64,000 nt of DNA from CANMXU01 sp052030545 (GCF_052030545.1 NZ_JBPDIH010000003.1:372001-436000); one strand, 5' to 3'. Shown: positions 42,319-52,375, numbered from the stretch's first letter. Program-made: numbers and translations. The notes: generated by a model from the letters alone, not told the origin.

Positions 42319-43565
42319 TGGATTTTTTTAATCGCAAAAACGGAACCTTATTTGCTGAAGACAACTCAGTGAGTGAACTTGCCAAAAATTATCAAACGCC
42401 ATTATATATTTATTCTCGCGCAACCATTGAACGTCATTGGCATGCCTTTGATAATGCAGCCGGCGATCGCCCTCATTTAGTGTGTTACGCAGTGAAGGCC
42501 AATAGCAATATTGCGGTATTAAATGTAATGGCCCGTTTGGGTTCAGGTTTCGACATCGTTTCTCAGGGCGAGCTTGCTCGCGTTATTCAAGCCGGTGGCG
42601 ATCCGAAGAAAACGGTTTTTTCAGGTGTTGGTAAAAAAGAAGACGAAATTGAGTTTGCCTTAAATCATGACATTTATTGCTTTAATGTTGAATCACCGTC
42701 TGAATTAGATCGCATTCAGAAAGTTGCCAAGCGCATGGGCAAAGTTGCACCGATTTCATTACGTGTTAATCCAGACGTTGATGCTGGCACACACCCGTAT
42801 ATTTCAACCGGTTTAAAAGAAAACAAGTTTGGCATTAGCATTGACGGCGCCAAAGACGTTTATTTATATGCCAAAAGCTTAGAAAACTTAGCCATTAAAG
42901 GGGTTGATTGTCATATCGGCTCTCAGCTGACCGAAGTTGCGCCATTTTTAGATGCACTTGATCGCGTATTAATGTTGGTTGATGAATTAAAATCGGTTGA
43001 TATTGAATTATCACATATCGATGTTGGCGGCGGTTTAGGCGTATGTTATCAAGACGAAACGCCTCCGCATCCAAATGATTATGCTAAAGCCATTGCCGAC
43101 CGTTTAGGCGATCGCGACATTAAGCTTATTTACGAGCCGGGCCGTGCGATTATGGCCAATGCGGGTATTTTAGTCACCGAAGTTGAGTTTTTAAAAACCA
43201 ACGAAGATCGTCATTTTGCCATTGTTGATGCCGCCATGAACGACTTAATTCGTCCGTCATTATATCAAGCATGGCAAGCCATTATTCCGGTGACCGAGCG
43301 AAGCGATACTGACACTAAAAGCTACGATATTGTCGGCCCAATTTGTGAAACTGGCGACTTTTTAGGTAAGCAACGTGAATTAGCTATTGTCCCTGGCGAC
43401 TTATTAGCAGTGCGTTCTGCTGGTGCTTACGGCTTTACCATGAGTTCAAACTATAATTCTCGCCCACGCGTAGCGGAAGTCATGGTTGATGGCGATACAA
43501 GCCACCTTATTAGAGCACGTGAAACCATTGAGCAATTATGGCAAGGTGAGCAATTAATACCGTAA
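42318..43565 (+). CDS. lysA: LysA, diaminopimelate decarboxylase
   Basis: This 415-residue PLP enzyme makes L-lysine from meso-diaminopimelate. The PLP-binding Lys is in VCYAVKANSN; HIGSQL, DVGGGLGV, YEPGRAI and the substrate-binding CETGDFLGK near the C-terminus are intact. The start is GTG, overlapping the lptM stop, with AGGAAA about 8 bases upstream. It is coupled with lptM and followed by dapF. Confidence 0.97.
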   Translation: MDFFNRKNGTLFAEDNSVSELAKNYQTPLYIYSRATIERHWHAFDNAAGDRPHLVCYAVKANSNIAVLNVMARLGSGFDIVSQGELARVIQAGGDPKKTVFSGVGKKEDEIEFALNHDIYCFNVESPSELDRIQKVAKRMGKVAPISLRVNPDVDAGTHPYISTGLKENKFGISIDGAKDVYLYAKSLENLAIKGVDCHIGSQLTEVAPFLDALDRVLMLVDELKSVDIELSHIDVGGGLGVCYQDETPPHPNDYAKAIADRLGDRDIKLIYEPGRAIMANAGILVTEVEFLKTNEDRHFAIVDAAMNDLIRPSLYQAWQAIIPVTERSDTDTKSYDIVGPICETGDFLGKQRELAIVPGDLLAVRSAGAYGFTMSSNYNSRPRVAEVMVDGDTSHLIRARETIEQLWQGEQLIP

Positions 43566-43618
43566 CTGCTGTATAAATAATATCAAGGTCACTGACCCTG
43601 AGGAAAAGATAAGAAAAA

Positions 43619-44449
43619 ATGCTGGTTAATTTTTCAAAAATGCATGGTTTAGGGAACGACTTTTTTGTTCTCGACAATGTTACCCAAAATGTTTATTTAT
43701 CAAATGAGCAAATTAAAAAGCTCGCTGATCGCAACTTTGGTGTTGGCTTCGACCAATTATTAGTGGTTGAGCCGCCTTACGATCCTGATCTTGATTTTCA
43801 TTACCGTATCTATAACGCCGACGGCAGCGAAGTAAGCCAATGCGGCAATGGCGCTCGCTGTTTTGCCCGCTTTGTTCGCTTAAAAGGCTTAACCAATAAA
43901 AATAAAATTAAGGTATCAACCGCTTCAGGTAAAATGACCTTATACGTGGAGCGCGACGGTAATATTTCAGTCACTATGCCTGTACCGCAGTTTGACCCAG
44001 CAAAAATTCCTTTTAAGGCACAAAAAACTGAAGGTACCTACATCTTACGTAGCGAAGATGAAACCGTATTATGCGGCGCCGTTTCTATGGGTAATCCGCA
44101 CTGTGTTTTAACGGTTGATTCAGTTGAAGAAGCGCCAGTTGAACGTTTAGGCCATGCATTATCGGTACACGAACGCTTCCCCAAAGATGCTAATGTCGGT
44201 TTTATGGAAGTGGTCGCACCCAACTTTATTAAACTACGCGTATACGAGCGAGGCGCTGCGGAAACCTTAGCCTGTGGCAGTGGCGCTTGTGCTGCGGTTG
44301 CCATTGGACAAATGCAGAAAAAATTGGCCAAGCAAGTGACGGTGGAACTACCGGGCGGCCAACTACGCATTTATTGGAAAGGTCCAGGCCACCCGGTAAA
44401 AATGTCAGGCCCAGCTGAACACGTATTTGACGGACAAATAAATATATGA
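43619..44449 (+). CDS. dapF: DapF, diaminopimelate epimerase
   Basis: This 276-residue PLP-independent racemase converts LL- to meso-diaminopimelate. Both catalytic Cys are present, in QCGNGARC and in LACGSGACA, and the start MLVNFSKMHGLGNDFFVLD is typical. It overlaps the next gene by 4 bases (ATGA), indicating coupling. Confidence 0.98.
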   Translation: MLVNFSKMHGLGNDFFVLDNVTQNVYLSNEQIKKLADRNFGVGFDQLLVVEPPYDPDLDFHYRIYNADGSEVSQCGNGARCFARFVRLKGLTNKNKIKVSTASGKMTLYVERDGNISVTMPVPQFDPAKIPFKAQKTEGTYILRSEDETVLCGAVSMGNPHCVLTVDSVEEAPVERLGHALSVHERFPKDANVGFMEVVAPNFIKLRVYERGAAETLACGSGACAAVAIGQMQKKLAKQVTVELPGGQLRIYWKGPGHPVKMSGPAEHVFDGQINI

Positions 44450-45126
44450 GCGAAAGCAACTTGAATTCTATCGATGAACTGCCATTAAGCGACGAATTAA
44501 TTGTCACTTATTTACAAGACAACCCTGAATTTTTTAATCGTAACCCTGAACTAGTTGCGTCATTGCGCATCAGCGATCAACAACGTGGCGTGGTGTCATT
44601 AGTTGAAAAACAGCAGCAACAATTACGTCAAAAAATTCATGGTTTAGAAGAAGAGATCACCCAGCTGCTTGCCATCGCTAATCACAATGAACAACTGTTT
44701 GGTTTATACAGCGACATTTATTTACGCTTGCTTGATTGTAAAAGTGCCGATGAACTACTGGAATGTCTGTTCAAAACCACCACCGAACTTTTATCGCTTG
44801 CCGATTTAAAAGTATGGTTGGTTGATAAAAAAGATTTTGAACATGCCAGTTTAAGCCAAGGAGATTGCGCTGGTGTAATGCAAAATCGCTTAGCCAATGA
44901 AGACTATTACTTTGGCCGTTTGCAACACAGCGAACAACAACTGATTTTCTCGCAAACCATCACAGGTTCTGTGGTATTAGTGAAATTATCCCACTATGAC
45001 GAAACCATTGGTTTCTTGGCGATCAGCAGTGACGATGCCGAACATTTTGACCCGCGCATGGATACATTACTGTTAGGCCAATTTAAAAAGTTGGTCTCGA
45101 AACTTTTACTTCAGCATTTAAATTAA
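44446..45126 (+). CDS. DUF484 family protein (YigA-type)
   Basis: This 226-residue GAF-like protein has the DUF484 hallmarks: VTYLQDNPEFFNRNPELVASLRI, then a coiled coil (about 45-85), then a GAF-like domain ending in FDPRMDTLLLGQFKKLVSKLL. Function is unknown in the family. It normally precedes xerC, which is absent here; the next gene is the HAD hydrolase 12 bases on. Confidence 0.93.
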   Translation: MSESNLNSIDELPLSDELIVTYLQDNPEFFNRNPELVASLRISDQQRGVVSLVEKQQQQLRQKIHGLEEEITQLLAIANHNEQLFGLYSDIYLRLLDCKSADELLECLFKTTTELLSLADLKVWLVDKKDFEHASLSQGDCAGVMQNRLANEDYYFGRLQHSEQQLIFSQTITGSVVLVKLSHYDETIGFLAISSDDAEHFDPRMDTLLLGQFKKLVSKLLLQHLN

Positions 45127-45138
45127 GAGCCCAATTAA

Positions 45139-45843
45139 ATGCAGTGTTATCGCCGATTATCGCAGATCAAAGCATTAAGCTTTGATCTAGACGATACCCT
45201 TTATGCCAATCACCCTATCATGTTGGCCGCCTATGAAAAAATGGTGCAGTTTTTTAACCGTGAATTAGGCGGTAAGCAAAATTACGACTTTAGCTTTTGG
45301 TTTACATTTCGCAATCAAGCCATTATTAACAACCCTGAACTCAAACATGACGTCGCCGCTGCGCGCCAGCAAAGTTACTATTTAGGGTTACAACACTTAG
45401 GCTACAAACCCGAAGAGGCATTAGCGCTAGCTAACAAAGCGTTAGCGTATTTTGTCGAAGTACGAAGCGACTTTACCGTGCCTGCTGCTAGCCACCAATT
45501 ATTAGCGGATTTGGCTGAAAAATTTCCCTTAGCAGCCATTAGCAATGGCAATGTTGATACCAAAGCCATTGGCATCGCCGATTATTTTTCCGTTATTTTC
45601 CATGCTGGTGATGGCTTAAAACAAAAACCTGATGCACATATGTTTGAACTAGCCGCACGCCAACTTCAGCTTGCGCCCGAGCATATTTTACATGTTGGCG
45701 ATTGCGGTAAAGCCGATGTGCAAGGCGCAGTACTTGCTGGCTATCAAACCGCATGGTTACCACATCACGGTATAGGCAAGTCACTCGCTTTACTGCCAAA
45801 TATTGAAATTAACGACATAACAGAATTACGTTGCCTGCTATAA
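45139..45843 (+). CDS. yigB: YigB-type HAD phosphatase
   Basis: This 234-residue HAD hydrolase has motif I SFDLDDTLYAN, motif II AAISNGNVD, and a late motif with Lys (LKQKPDAHMF) and HVGDCGKADVQGA. E. coli YigB dephosphorylates FMN in riboflavin synthesis, among other substrates. It is placed between DUF484 and uvrD, as in E. coli apart from the missing xerC. Confidence 0.92.
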   Translation: MQCYRRLSQIKALSFDLDDTLYANHPIMLAAYEKMVQFFNRELGGKQNYDFSFWFTFRNQAIINNPELKHDVAAARQQSYYLGLQHLGYKPEEALALANKALAYFVEVRSDFTVPAASHQLLADLAEKFPLAAISNGNVDTKAIGIADYFSVIFHAGDGLKQKPDAHMFELAARQLQLAPEHILHVGDCGKADVQGAVLAGYQTAWLPHHGIGKSLALLPNIEINDITELRCLL

Positions 45844-45927
45844 ACTAATCGCCTACTTCGTCTGCAAAGTGCTATGGTTAACGTTAGCTGCTGATATTTA
45901 CCTTTTTATATAGAATTAGATTACCCA

Positions 45928-48102
45928 ATGGATGTTTCCGAATTAATTGATGGTTTAAACGAGAAGCAACGCGATGTTGTTGCTGCCCCTTTGCAAAATA
46001 TGTTGGTACTTGCTGGCGCCGGTAGCGGTAAAACCCGTGTACTGGTGCAACGTATTGCTTGGCTAATGCAAGTTGAGCAGGCTTCTGCTCATAGTGTGCT
46101 TGCGGTAACCTTTACCAATAAAGCCGCTGCTGAAATGCGTGCTCGGGTTGAGCAAACCGTTAATGGCAATACCCACGGCATGTGGGTAGGTACCTTTCAC
46201 GGCTTAGCACATCGTTTATTGCGCATGCATTTTCAAGAAGCTAACTTGCCGCAAAGCTTTCAAGTACTCGACTCTGACGATCAATTAAGACTGGTTAAGC
46301 GCATTTTACGTTCGCTTAATATTGATGAGAAAAAGTGGCCAGCCAAACAAATGCTGTGGTACATCAATGGTAAAAAAGATGAAGGGCTAAGACCTCAACA
46401 TATCGAAACCCATTTTGACCCAACAGAGCAAATGTTTGTCAAAATTTATCAAGCCTATCAAGACGCTTGCGATCGTTCAGGGCTAGTCGACTTTGCCGAG
46501 CTTTTATTACGCGCTCACGAATTATGGCTCAATAATCCCCATTTACTGGCCCATTATCAAAACCGTTTTCGCCATATTTTGGTGGACGAATTTCAAGATA
46601 CCAATGCAATCCAATATGCATGGCTAACCTTACTTGGCAATGAAAATTCCAAAGTGATGATTGTTGGTGACGACGACCAATCTATTTACGGTTGGCGCGG
46701 CGCAAAAATTGAAAATATTCAGCGTTTTTTAAACGACTTTGATCACGCAAAAACGATTCGACTTGAGCAAAACTACCGTTCAACCGCGAATATCCTAAAA
46801 GCTGCAAACCAACTTATTTCAAATAATAATAATCGCTTAGGTAAAGATCTTTGGACCGATGGCGAGGCCGGTGAAAAAATCTCAATTTACACCGCATTTA
46901 ATGAAATCGACGAAGCTCGCTTTATTTCTGGCAGAATTAATCAATGGCGAGAAGACAATGGCTCACTAGACGATGTTGCCATTTTATACCGTAGCAATGC
47001 GCAATCGCGTTTACTTGAAGAAGCGTTATTACAAGCCAAATTACCGTATCGCATTTATGGCGGCTTACGCTTTTTTGAACGCCAAGAAATTAAAGACGCG
47101 CTCGCTTACATGCGTTTGATTAACAACCGCGACGATGATGCCGCCTTTGAACGTATTATTAATACACCAACGCGTGGAATTGGTAATCAAACCGTTGCCT
47201 TAGTGCGCGACGCGGCTAGAAGCCAAGGTGGCACGTTATGGCAAGCATGTAAGTACATGCTAACCAACAATGAATTAAAAGGTCGTAGTGCAAAAACCAT
47301 TAACGCTTTTATTGAATTGATTGAATTGCTTGAAGACGATACCAGCAACTTAAATTTAGATCAGCAAGTTAACCATGTTATTCAATTTAGTGGTTTAAAA
47401 GCCATGTACCAAGCGGAAAAAGGTGAACGAGCCGAAGCGCGTATTGAAAACTTAAACGAGCTAGTTACCGCCTGTCAAACCTTCACACCTGACGCTGAGT
47501 TAGTGGAAGAAATGAGTGATTTAACCGCCTTTTTAACCCATGCGGCATTAGAGTCAGGCGAATCTCAAGCTGATGAATACGAACCTGCGGTACAGCTAAT
47601 GACCATGCATTCAGCCAAAGGATTGGAGTTTCCATTAGTCTTTATTGCTGGCCTTGAAGAAGGCATGTTTCCATCGCAGCAATCGGTTGAAGATATCGCT
47701 CGTTTAGAAGAAGAACGCCGATTATGTTATGTCGGCATGACGCGCGCCATGAATAAGCTATACTTATGTCACGCGGAGAGTCGTCGTTTGTATGGTCAAG
47801 AAAAATATCATAAAGCCAGTCGATTTTTACGTGAAATACCGAGCGAATACGTTGATGAAATTCGTATGCAAAATCAAGTGAAAAAGCCAGCAACAACCGG
47901 CAAATTTTCAGCGACGTTCACAATGGAAACATTTGAAAACTCGGGCTTTAAATTAGGACAACGGGTAAAACATGCTAAATTTGGCGAAGGGGTTGTACTT
48001 AACTACGAAGGTAGTGGCGCACAGAGTCGAATTCAAATAAATTTTGCCGACGTTGGCAGCAAATGGTTAGTGGTATCGTATGCCAATTTAGAAGTCATTT
48101 AA
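45928..48102 (+). CDS. uvrD: UvrD, DNA helicase II
   Basis: This 724-residue SF1A helicase acts in nucleotide excision and mismatch repair. Walker A AGAGSGKT is at 29-36; FTNKAAAEMRAR, the DEFQDTN Walker B box, GDDDQSIYGWRGA, LEQNYRS and TMHSAKGLEFPLVFIAGLEEGMFP are all intact. The C-terminal Tudor-like segment (KFGEGVVLNYEGSG) is present. The length matches E. coli. Confidence 0.98.
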   Translation: MDVSELIDGLNEKQRDVVAAPLQNMLVLAGAGSGKTRVLVQRIAWLMQVEQASAHSVLAVTFTNKAAAEMRARVEQTVNGNTHGMWVGTFHGLAHRLLRMHFQEANLPQSFQVLDSDDQLRLVKRILRSLNIDEKKWPAKQMLWYINGKKDEGLRPQHIETHFDPTEQMFVKIYQAYQDACDRSGLVDFAELLLRAHELWLNNPHLLAHYQNRFRHILVDEFQDTNAIQYAWLTLLGNENSKVMIVGDDDQSIYGWRGAKIENIQRFLNDFDHAKTIRLEQNYRSTANILKAANQLISNNNNRLGKDLWTDGEAGEKISIYTAFNEIDEARFISGRINQWREDNGSLDDVAILYRSNAQSRLLEEALLQAKLPYRIYGGLRFFERQEIKDALAYMRLINNRDDDAAFERIINTPTRGIGNQTVALVRDAARSQGGTLWQACKYMLTNNELKGRSAKTINAFIELIELLEDDTSNLNLDQQVNHVIQFSGLKAMYQAEKGERAEARIENLNELVTACQTFTPDAELVEEMSDLTAFLTHAALESGESQADEYEPAVQLMTMHSAKGLEFPLVFIAGLEEGMFPSQQSVEDIARLEEERRLCYVGMTRAMNKLYLCHAESRRLYGQEKYHKASRFLREIPSEYVDEIRMQNQVKKPATTGKFSATFTMETFENSGFKLGQRVKHAKFGEGVVLNYEGSGAQSRIQINFADVGSKWLVVSYANLEVI

Positions 48103-48188
48103 TGCAACAAATAGAAATAAAAACATAGAATTAAAAAACGAGAACAAATACAACAAGTGATAAGCAAGCACGAACCTGCGGAGTAACT

Positions 48189-49442
48189 ATGTCAAAAAAT
48201 TTATTGGTGGTAGAAGACAGTAAACCTATAGCAAGTGTGATCAAACAAATAGCAGAATCGCTAAAATATGAAGTTACCGTGGCAACAAGTTTGGCGGAAG
48301 TCGAACAAATTCTACAAGGTGACCAACAATTTTTTGCAGCGACTATCGACTATTCTTTACCCGACGCTGATGACGGTGAAGCAATCCAGTGTGTGCTTTC
48401 ACATGGTATTCCGGGCGTGGTATTAACCGGTAAAATGGACGAACCTACTCGTCAAAAAATTCTTGCTCAACCAGTAATTGACTATATTCCCAAAGAAAAC
48501 AGCCAAGCGTTTTTATACTTAAAACGAATTTTACATTGGCAGTTAACCAATAGCCAAAATGGCATTTTAGTCGTAGATGACTCGGCATCTGCACGAAACC
48601 ATATTGTTGAGCTATTAAAGCGCCGTAATTTTTCGGTCTATGTCGCTGACAACGGCAAATCTGCACTCGAATTATTGAAACAGCAGAAAAATATTAAACT
48701 GATCATTACCGATCTTGAAATGCCGACCATGGACGGTATTGAGCTAACCAATGAAGTGAGAAAAATCTATAACCGAGACCAACTTGCCATTATCGGTATT
48801 TCTGGTGCAAGCAATGGTATTCACTCTGCTCGCTTTATTAAAAATGGCGCTGATGACTTTTTACGTAAGCCATTTTGCCCAGAAGAGTTTTACTGTCGCA
48901 TTACGCAAAATATTGAAAACCTAAGTAATATTGAGCAAATTCAAAAAGCGGCCAATACCGATTACTTAACCGACTTGCCTAACAGACGATCATTTTTTCA
49001 AGCAGGCGAGCAACATATCGCCAAGTATCGCGACAAACAAGTTCCTTACGCTTTGGCAGTACTTGATATCGACTTTTTCAAGAAGGTTAATGATACTTAT
49101 GGTCATGAAGCCGGCGACCACATCTTAAAAGTAATGGCACTATATTTACGTAAACATATGCGCGGCAGCTTAATGGCGCGCTTAGGTGGTGAAGAATTTG
49201 CCATGCTATTTCCAGGCATCGATGAAGACCAACTTTACAATAAGCTTGACGATTTACGCCGTGAAATTGCCGTAGCACAAATAGCGTACGAAGATAACCA
49301 CATACCATTTACCATCAGTATTGGCGTGAACTTTAATGGTGAAGGTACGTTAGCTCAGCAACTTAACCAAGCAGATGTAGCCTTGTATAGCGCCAAAGAA
49401 AATGGTCGCAACCAAGTAGCGATAGTGGGTGGTGAAGAGTAA
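48189..49442 (+). CDS. Diguanylate cyclase with two receiver domains (REC-REC-GGDEF)
   Basis: This 417-residue response regulator would make c-di-GMP under phosphorelay control. REC1 (1-118) has VVEDSK and phospho-Asp in TIDYSLPD; REC2 (125-245) has VVDDSAS, ITDLEMPTMDG and LRKPF. The GGDEF domain (265-413) carries the active LGGEEF loop and the NDTYGHEAGD motif. The inhibitory I-site RxxD upstream of GGEEF reads RGSL, so product feedback there is probably lost. CGGAG provides the ribosome binding site. No cognate kinase is adjacent. Confidence 0.93.
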   Translation: MSKNLLVVEDSKPIASVIKQIAESLKYEVTVATSLAEVEQILQGDQQFFAATIDYSLPDADDGEAIQCVLSHGIPGVVLTGKMDEPTRQKILAQPVIDYIPKENSQAFLYLKRILHWQLTNSQNGILVVDDSASARNHIVELLKRRNFSVYVADNGKSALELLKQQKNIKLIITDLEMPTMDGIELTNEVRKIYNRDQLAIIGISGASNGIHSARFIKNGADDFLRKPFCPEEFYCRITQNIENLSNIEQIQKAANTDYLTDLPNRRSFFQAGEQHIAKYRDKQVPYALAVLDIDFFKKVNDTYGHEAGDHILKVMALYLRKHMRGSLMARLGGEEFAMLFPGIDEDQLYNKLDDLRREIAVAQIAYEDNHIPFTISIGVNFNGEGTLAQQLNQADVALYSAKENGRNQVAIVGGEE

Positions 49443-49456
49443 AGCGGCAAGCCATC

Positions 49457-49552
49457 AGTTAAAAGCTGTAAGATTTTAGCCGCAAACTGTAAGTTATAAG
49501 CGGCAAGCTTTCAACTTATAGCTTTTGGCTTTTAACTTTTAGCTTTCAACTT
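49457..49552. repeat. Low-complexity AGCTTTTAACTT repeat between convergent genes
   Basis: AGCTTTCAACTT occurs twice (49506-49517 and 49541-49552) among further variants (AGCTTTTGGC, GCTTTTAACT). The left part carries the reverse complement: AGTTAAAAGC at 49457-49466 is a perfect match to GCTTTTAACT at 49528-49537. The block can fold into several alternative hairpins and may end transcription both ways. It overlaps the 3' end of rarD. Confidence 0.7.
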
Positions 49553-50472
49553 TTTAACGTCGCCGCTTGGCGACGTTTTTTTTGGTAATCACGAAAAGAA
49601 TCAACACTGTAAATAAATAGCGCTAACCAAATAAAAGCAAAGGTCACTAATTTTGCAGGTTCAAGTGCTTCTTGAAAATAAAAAATACCCAACAAAAACA
49701 TAATACTCGGGCCAATGTATTGGAAAAAACCAACGGTCGCTAAACTAAGTCGCTTAGCCGCGGCAGTAAAACATAATAACGGTGCCGTTGTTACCACACC
49801 GGCAGCAAGTAATAAGCAATTAAGATATGTTGTATTAGCAAACATGTTGCTGGTACCGCTCTCAATAAAGAATAACCAATAAATTAGTGCTATTGGTAAC
49901 ATAATTGCTGATTCAATCAATAAGCCGACAAACGAGTCGATATGCAGCTTTTTGCGTAATAAGCCGTAGATGCCAAATGTGCCAGCTAACGCTAACGACA
50001 CAACAGGAAGCGAGCCCAGTATAACCACCTGAATAACAACGCCAACCACTGCCAGTAACACCGCAAATTTTTGCCAATGTCGTAAACGCTCAGCTAAAAA
50101 AATCATACCTAAGGCAACACTAAACAGTGGGTTAATAAAATAACCTAAACTGGCATCAAGAATATGGTCGTTGTTCACCGCCCATATAAACAAAAACCAA
50201 TTCATCGCTAAAAAGCATGAAGTTATCAATAGCTTTATCAGCACTACAGGTTGTTGTAATACGCTAATAAGTGCTTTAACTTTGCCACTAAATACAATAA
50301 TAAGCGCTAGAAATAATGTTGACCAAACAACGCGATGTACTAAAATTTCTGTCGCCGATAATTCAGCCAACAATTTAAAGTATAACGGTGCAAGTCCCCA
50401 CATAACATAAGCAGAAATAGCATTGATAGCGCCTATGCGTTGCTCGTTATGATCAGAAGATGGCAAAGACAT
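49546..50472 (-). CDS. rarD: RarD-type EamA transporter
   Basis: This 308-residue inner membrane protein has about ten transmembrane helices in two EamA halves. The family opening (INAISAYVMWGLAPLYFKLL and HRVVWSTLFLAL), FINPLFSVALGMIFLAERL and FQYIGPSIMFLLGIFYFQEAL match RarD. The substrate is unknown. The gene ends inside the AGCTTT repeat block. A yigI-like thioesterase gene lies upstream, as in E. coli. Confidence 0.92.
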   Translation of the reverse strand: MSLPSSDHNEQRIGAINAISAYVMWGLAPLYFKLLAELSATEILVHRVVWSTLFLALIIVFSGKVKALISVLQQPVVLIKLLITSCFLAMNWFLFIWAVNNDHILDASLGYFINPLFSVALGMIFLAERLRHWQKFAVLLAVVGVVIQVVILGSLPVVSLALAGTFGIYGLLRKKLHIDSFVGLLIESAIMLPIALIYWLFFIESGTSNMFANTTYLNCLLLAAGVVTTAPLLCFTAAAKRLSLATVGFFQYIGPSIMFLLGIFYFQEALEPAKLVTFAFIWLALFIYSVDSFRDYQKKRRQAATLKS

Positions 50473-50665
50473 GAATTTAGCTCAGCAAAAAAACAGGCGC
50501 GGATAATAGCATTGCAGCTTGTGCTTATCAGCTAGCGGAGCCAACAAAGGTGATAATAATTAGCAAAAACTGTTCAACTATCTGTACTAGTGCCTGTACT
50601 GGCAAGAAATGGCTAACAGTCTAGTACTCATGTTTAAGGTAATTAGCCTAGTAAATCATTTACCT

Positions 50666-51124
50666 TTAACCCACCATATAAGTGCCGGTGCCAAAAGCAA
50701 TATGCACACCTAACTCGTTGTGCAATTCCATACGAGTCACCGCCACTTTACTACCACTGCGAATAATTTTAGCGGTGGCAATAAATTCTTCGCCACGACC
50801 TGGGCGCAGGTAGTCGGTACGCAAATCTATCGTACTTAAATTACGTAAACTGGTTTGAATGGTCTCTGCGGTTAAGGGCTCTTCAATATGGGCAATAATA
50901 TTACCAGCAGCAACAACGCCGCCCACTAAATCTAACGCTGCTGCTGTTACACCACCATGCAGTATTTTCTGCATTGGGTTACCAATTAATTTGTCTTGCC
51001 ACTGAAAACGCACTTCCGAATGCTCATTATCAAAGCGGGTAATGTTAAAACCCACCAGCTGATTAAATGGCATGTCGTTATTCCAAAAATTTGCTAGCTG
51101 CTGATAAATCTCTTTTTTGTTCAT
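50666..51124 (-). CDS. yigI: YigI-like hotdog-fold thioesterase
   Basis: This 152-residue hotdog protein has the PaaI/YigI motif KILHGGVTAAALDLVGGVVA and the later RTDYLRPGRGEEFIATA. It probably hydrolyses acyl-CoA esters. An upstream in-frame Met at 51175 would add 17 atypical residues; the Met at 51124 (MNKKEIYQQLANFWNN) fits the family better and has AGAAGAG upstream. Confidence 0.88.
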   Translation of the reverse strand: MNKKEIYQQLANFWNNDMPFNQLVGFNITRFDNEHSEVRFQWQDKLIGNPMQKILHGGVTAAALDLVGGVVAAGNIIAHIEEPLTAETIQTSLRNLSTIDLRTDYLRPGRGEEFIATAKIIRSGSKVAVTRMELHNELGVHIAFGTGTYMVG

Positions 51125-51250
51125 TAGGCAATCTCTTCTGGTCAGACAAGTTGGAATTACCATACCACTGAACACTTATCATTGACAAATAGCGTGTTAA
51201 TTATTTGTCCAACCAATGAGTCACTGACTGCTGCTAGCTAAACGGCTGCA

Positions 51251-52162
51251 CTAATAGTTAGAAACCACAATAGCATCTTCATCAGCAGTCTCTTGTTCTT
51301 GTGCTTTAGATTTATGTCTTTGGCTAACCATTACACCTGAAAATACAACCCCAATCGCTAGCCACTGCAACAATGTTAGCGATTCATTTAATAACAGCGC
51401 CGCTAAGAATAGGGTAAACACCGGTATTAAATTTGAAAATGCTGCCGCGGTTAGTACTGAGACTTTTGAAATAGCATAGTTATACAAACCATAACCGCCA
51501 AGGGTGACAAAAATACCCAAGTATAAAATGCTACCAATGCCTGCTAAGCTCATCTCTTCTGGCAAATGTACAAAAAATAAAAACGGTCCAAAAAATAGTG
51601 AACCGCTAATGCCTTGCAAAGCGATTAAACTCATCGGTGAGTATCGATGAGAGAGATGTTTAACACTGACCGTATAAAACGCAGCACAAATCATGGCAAT
51701 AAACTCAAGGGTATTTCCCAGTAACGGATTGGGCGCTGAACTGGTGTCTGGAGAAACTAAGGTCAGTGCGACACTGCCACTAATACACAAGGTAAAACCA
51801 ATGATAATGCTTTTTGATAAACGTTCATTTAATAAAAAATAGGCGAGAACAGCAATAATTAGGGGTAAGCAACTGACAATAACACCCGCTTGCCCAGCAG
51901 ATGTGTATTCAAGCGCGTAACCTTCAAATAAAAAATACAGGCAAGGCTCGGCTAGCGACATGCCAACGAGAAATTTCCAATCGCCACGCTGATAGTTAAA
52001 ACGTTTAACATAGCGCCATAATAAAATGCATACCACTAACGTTGTTAACATGCGCAGGAAGATAACCACGGCGGGATCATATAAATTTATCGCATACTTT
52101 AATGCAATAAATGAGCTGCCCCATAAGAAAGTGGCGATTAATAAACAAAGGCTAGCGGGCAT
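51251..52162 (-). CDS. EamA family (DMT) transporter
   Basis: This 303-residue membrane protein has ten predicted helices in two EamA repeats (LLIATFLWGSSFIALKYA and MICAAFYTVSVKHLS ... LIPVFTLFLAALLLNESL). The C-terminal tail is charged and cytoplasmic. Substrate cannot be assigned; members export metabolites or amino acids. It is transcribed alone, leftwards. Confidence 0.9.
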   Translation of the reverse strand: MPASLCLLIATFLWGSSFIALKYAINLYDPAVVIFLRMLTTLVVCILLWRYVKRFNYQRGDWKFLVGMSLAEPCLYFLFEGYALEYTSAGQAGVIVSCLPLIIAVLAYFLLNERLSKSIIIGFTLCISGSVALTLVSPDTSSAPNPLLGNTLEFIAMICAAFYTVSVKHLSHRYSPMSLIALQGISGSLFFGPFLFFVHLPEEMSLAGIGSILYLGIFVTLGGYGLYNYAISKVSVLTAAAFSNLIPVFTLFLAALLLNESLTLLQWLAIGVVFSGVMVSQRHKSKAQEQETADEDAIVVSNY

Positions 52163-52375
52163 GTCAGTGATTACTCAAAACGAAACAACAAAGAATGCTT
52201 ATTTTAGCAAACTTGTTGATGCATTAACCAATCACTACGCTAGCCAGTGACAAAATAACCACTAGATAAATAACTCAGTAACGTAAAGTTATCTATTCAT
52301 CACAATTACTTTTCCACTTTGTGACAATTGCATAGCTGGAACAGATACCAAACCTAGCGTGTAGCAAAAACACTG

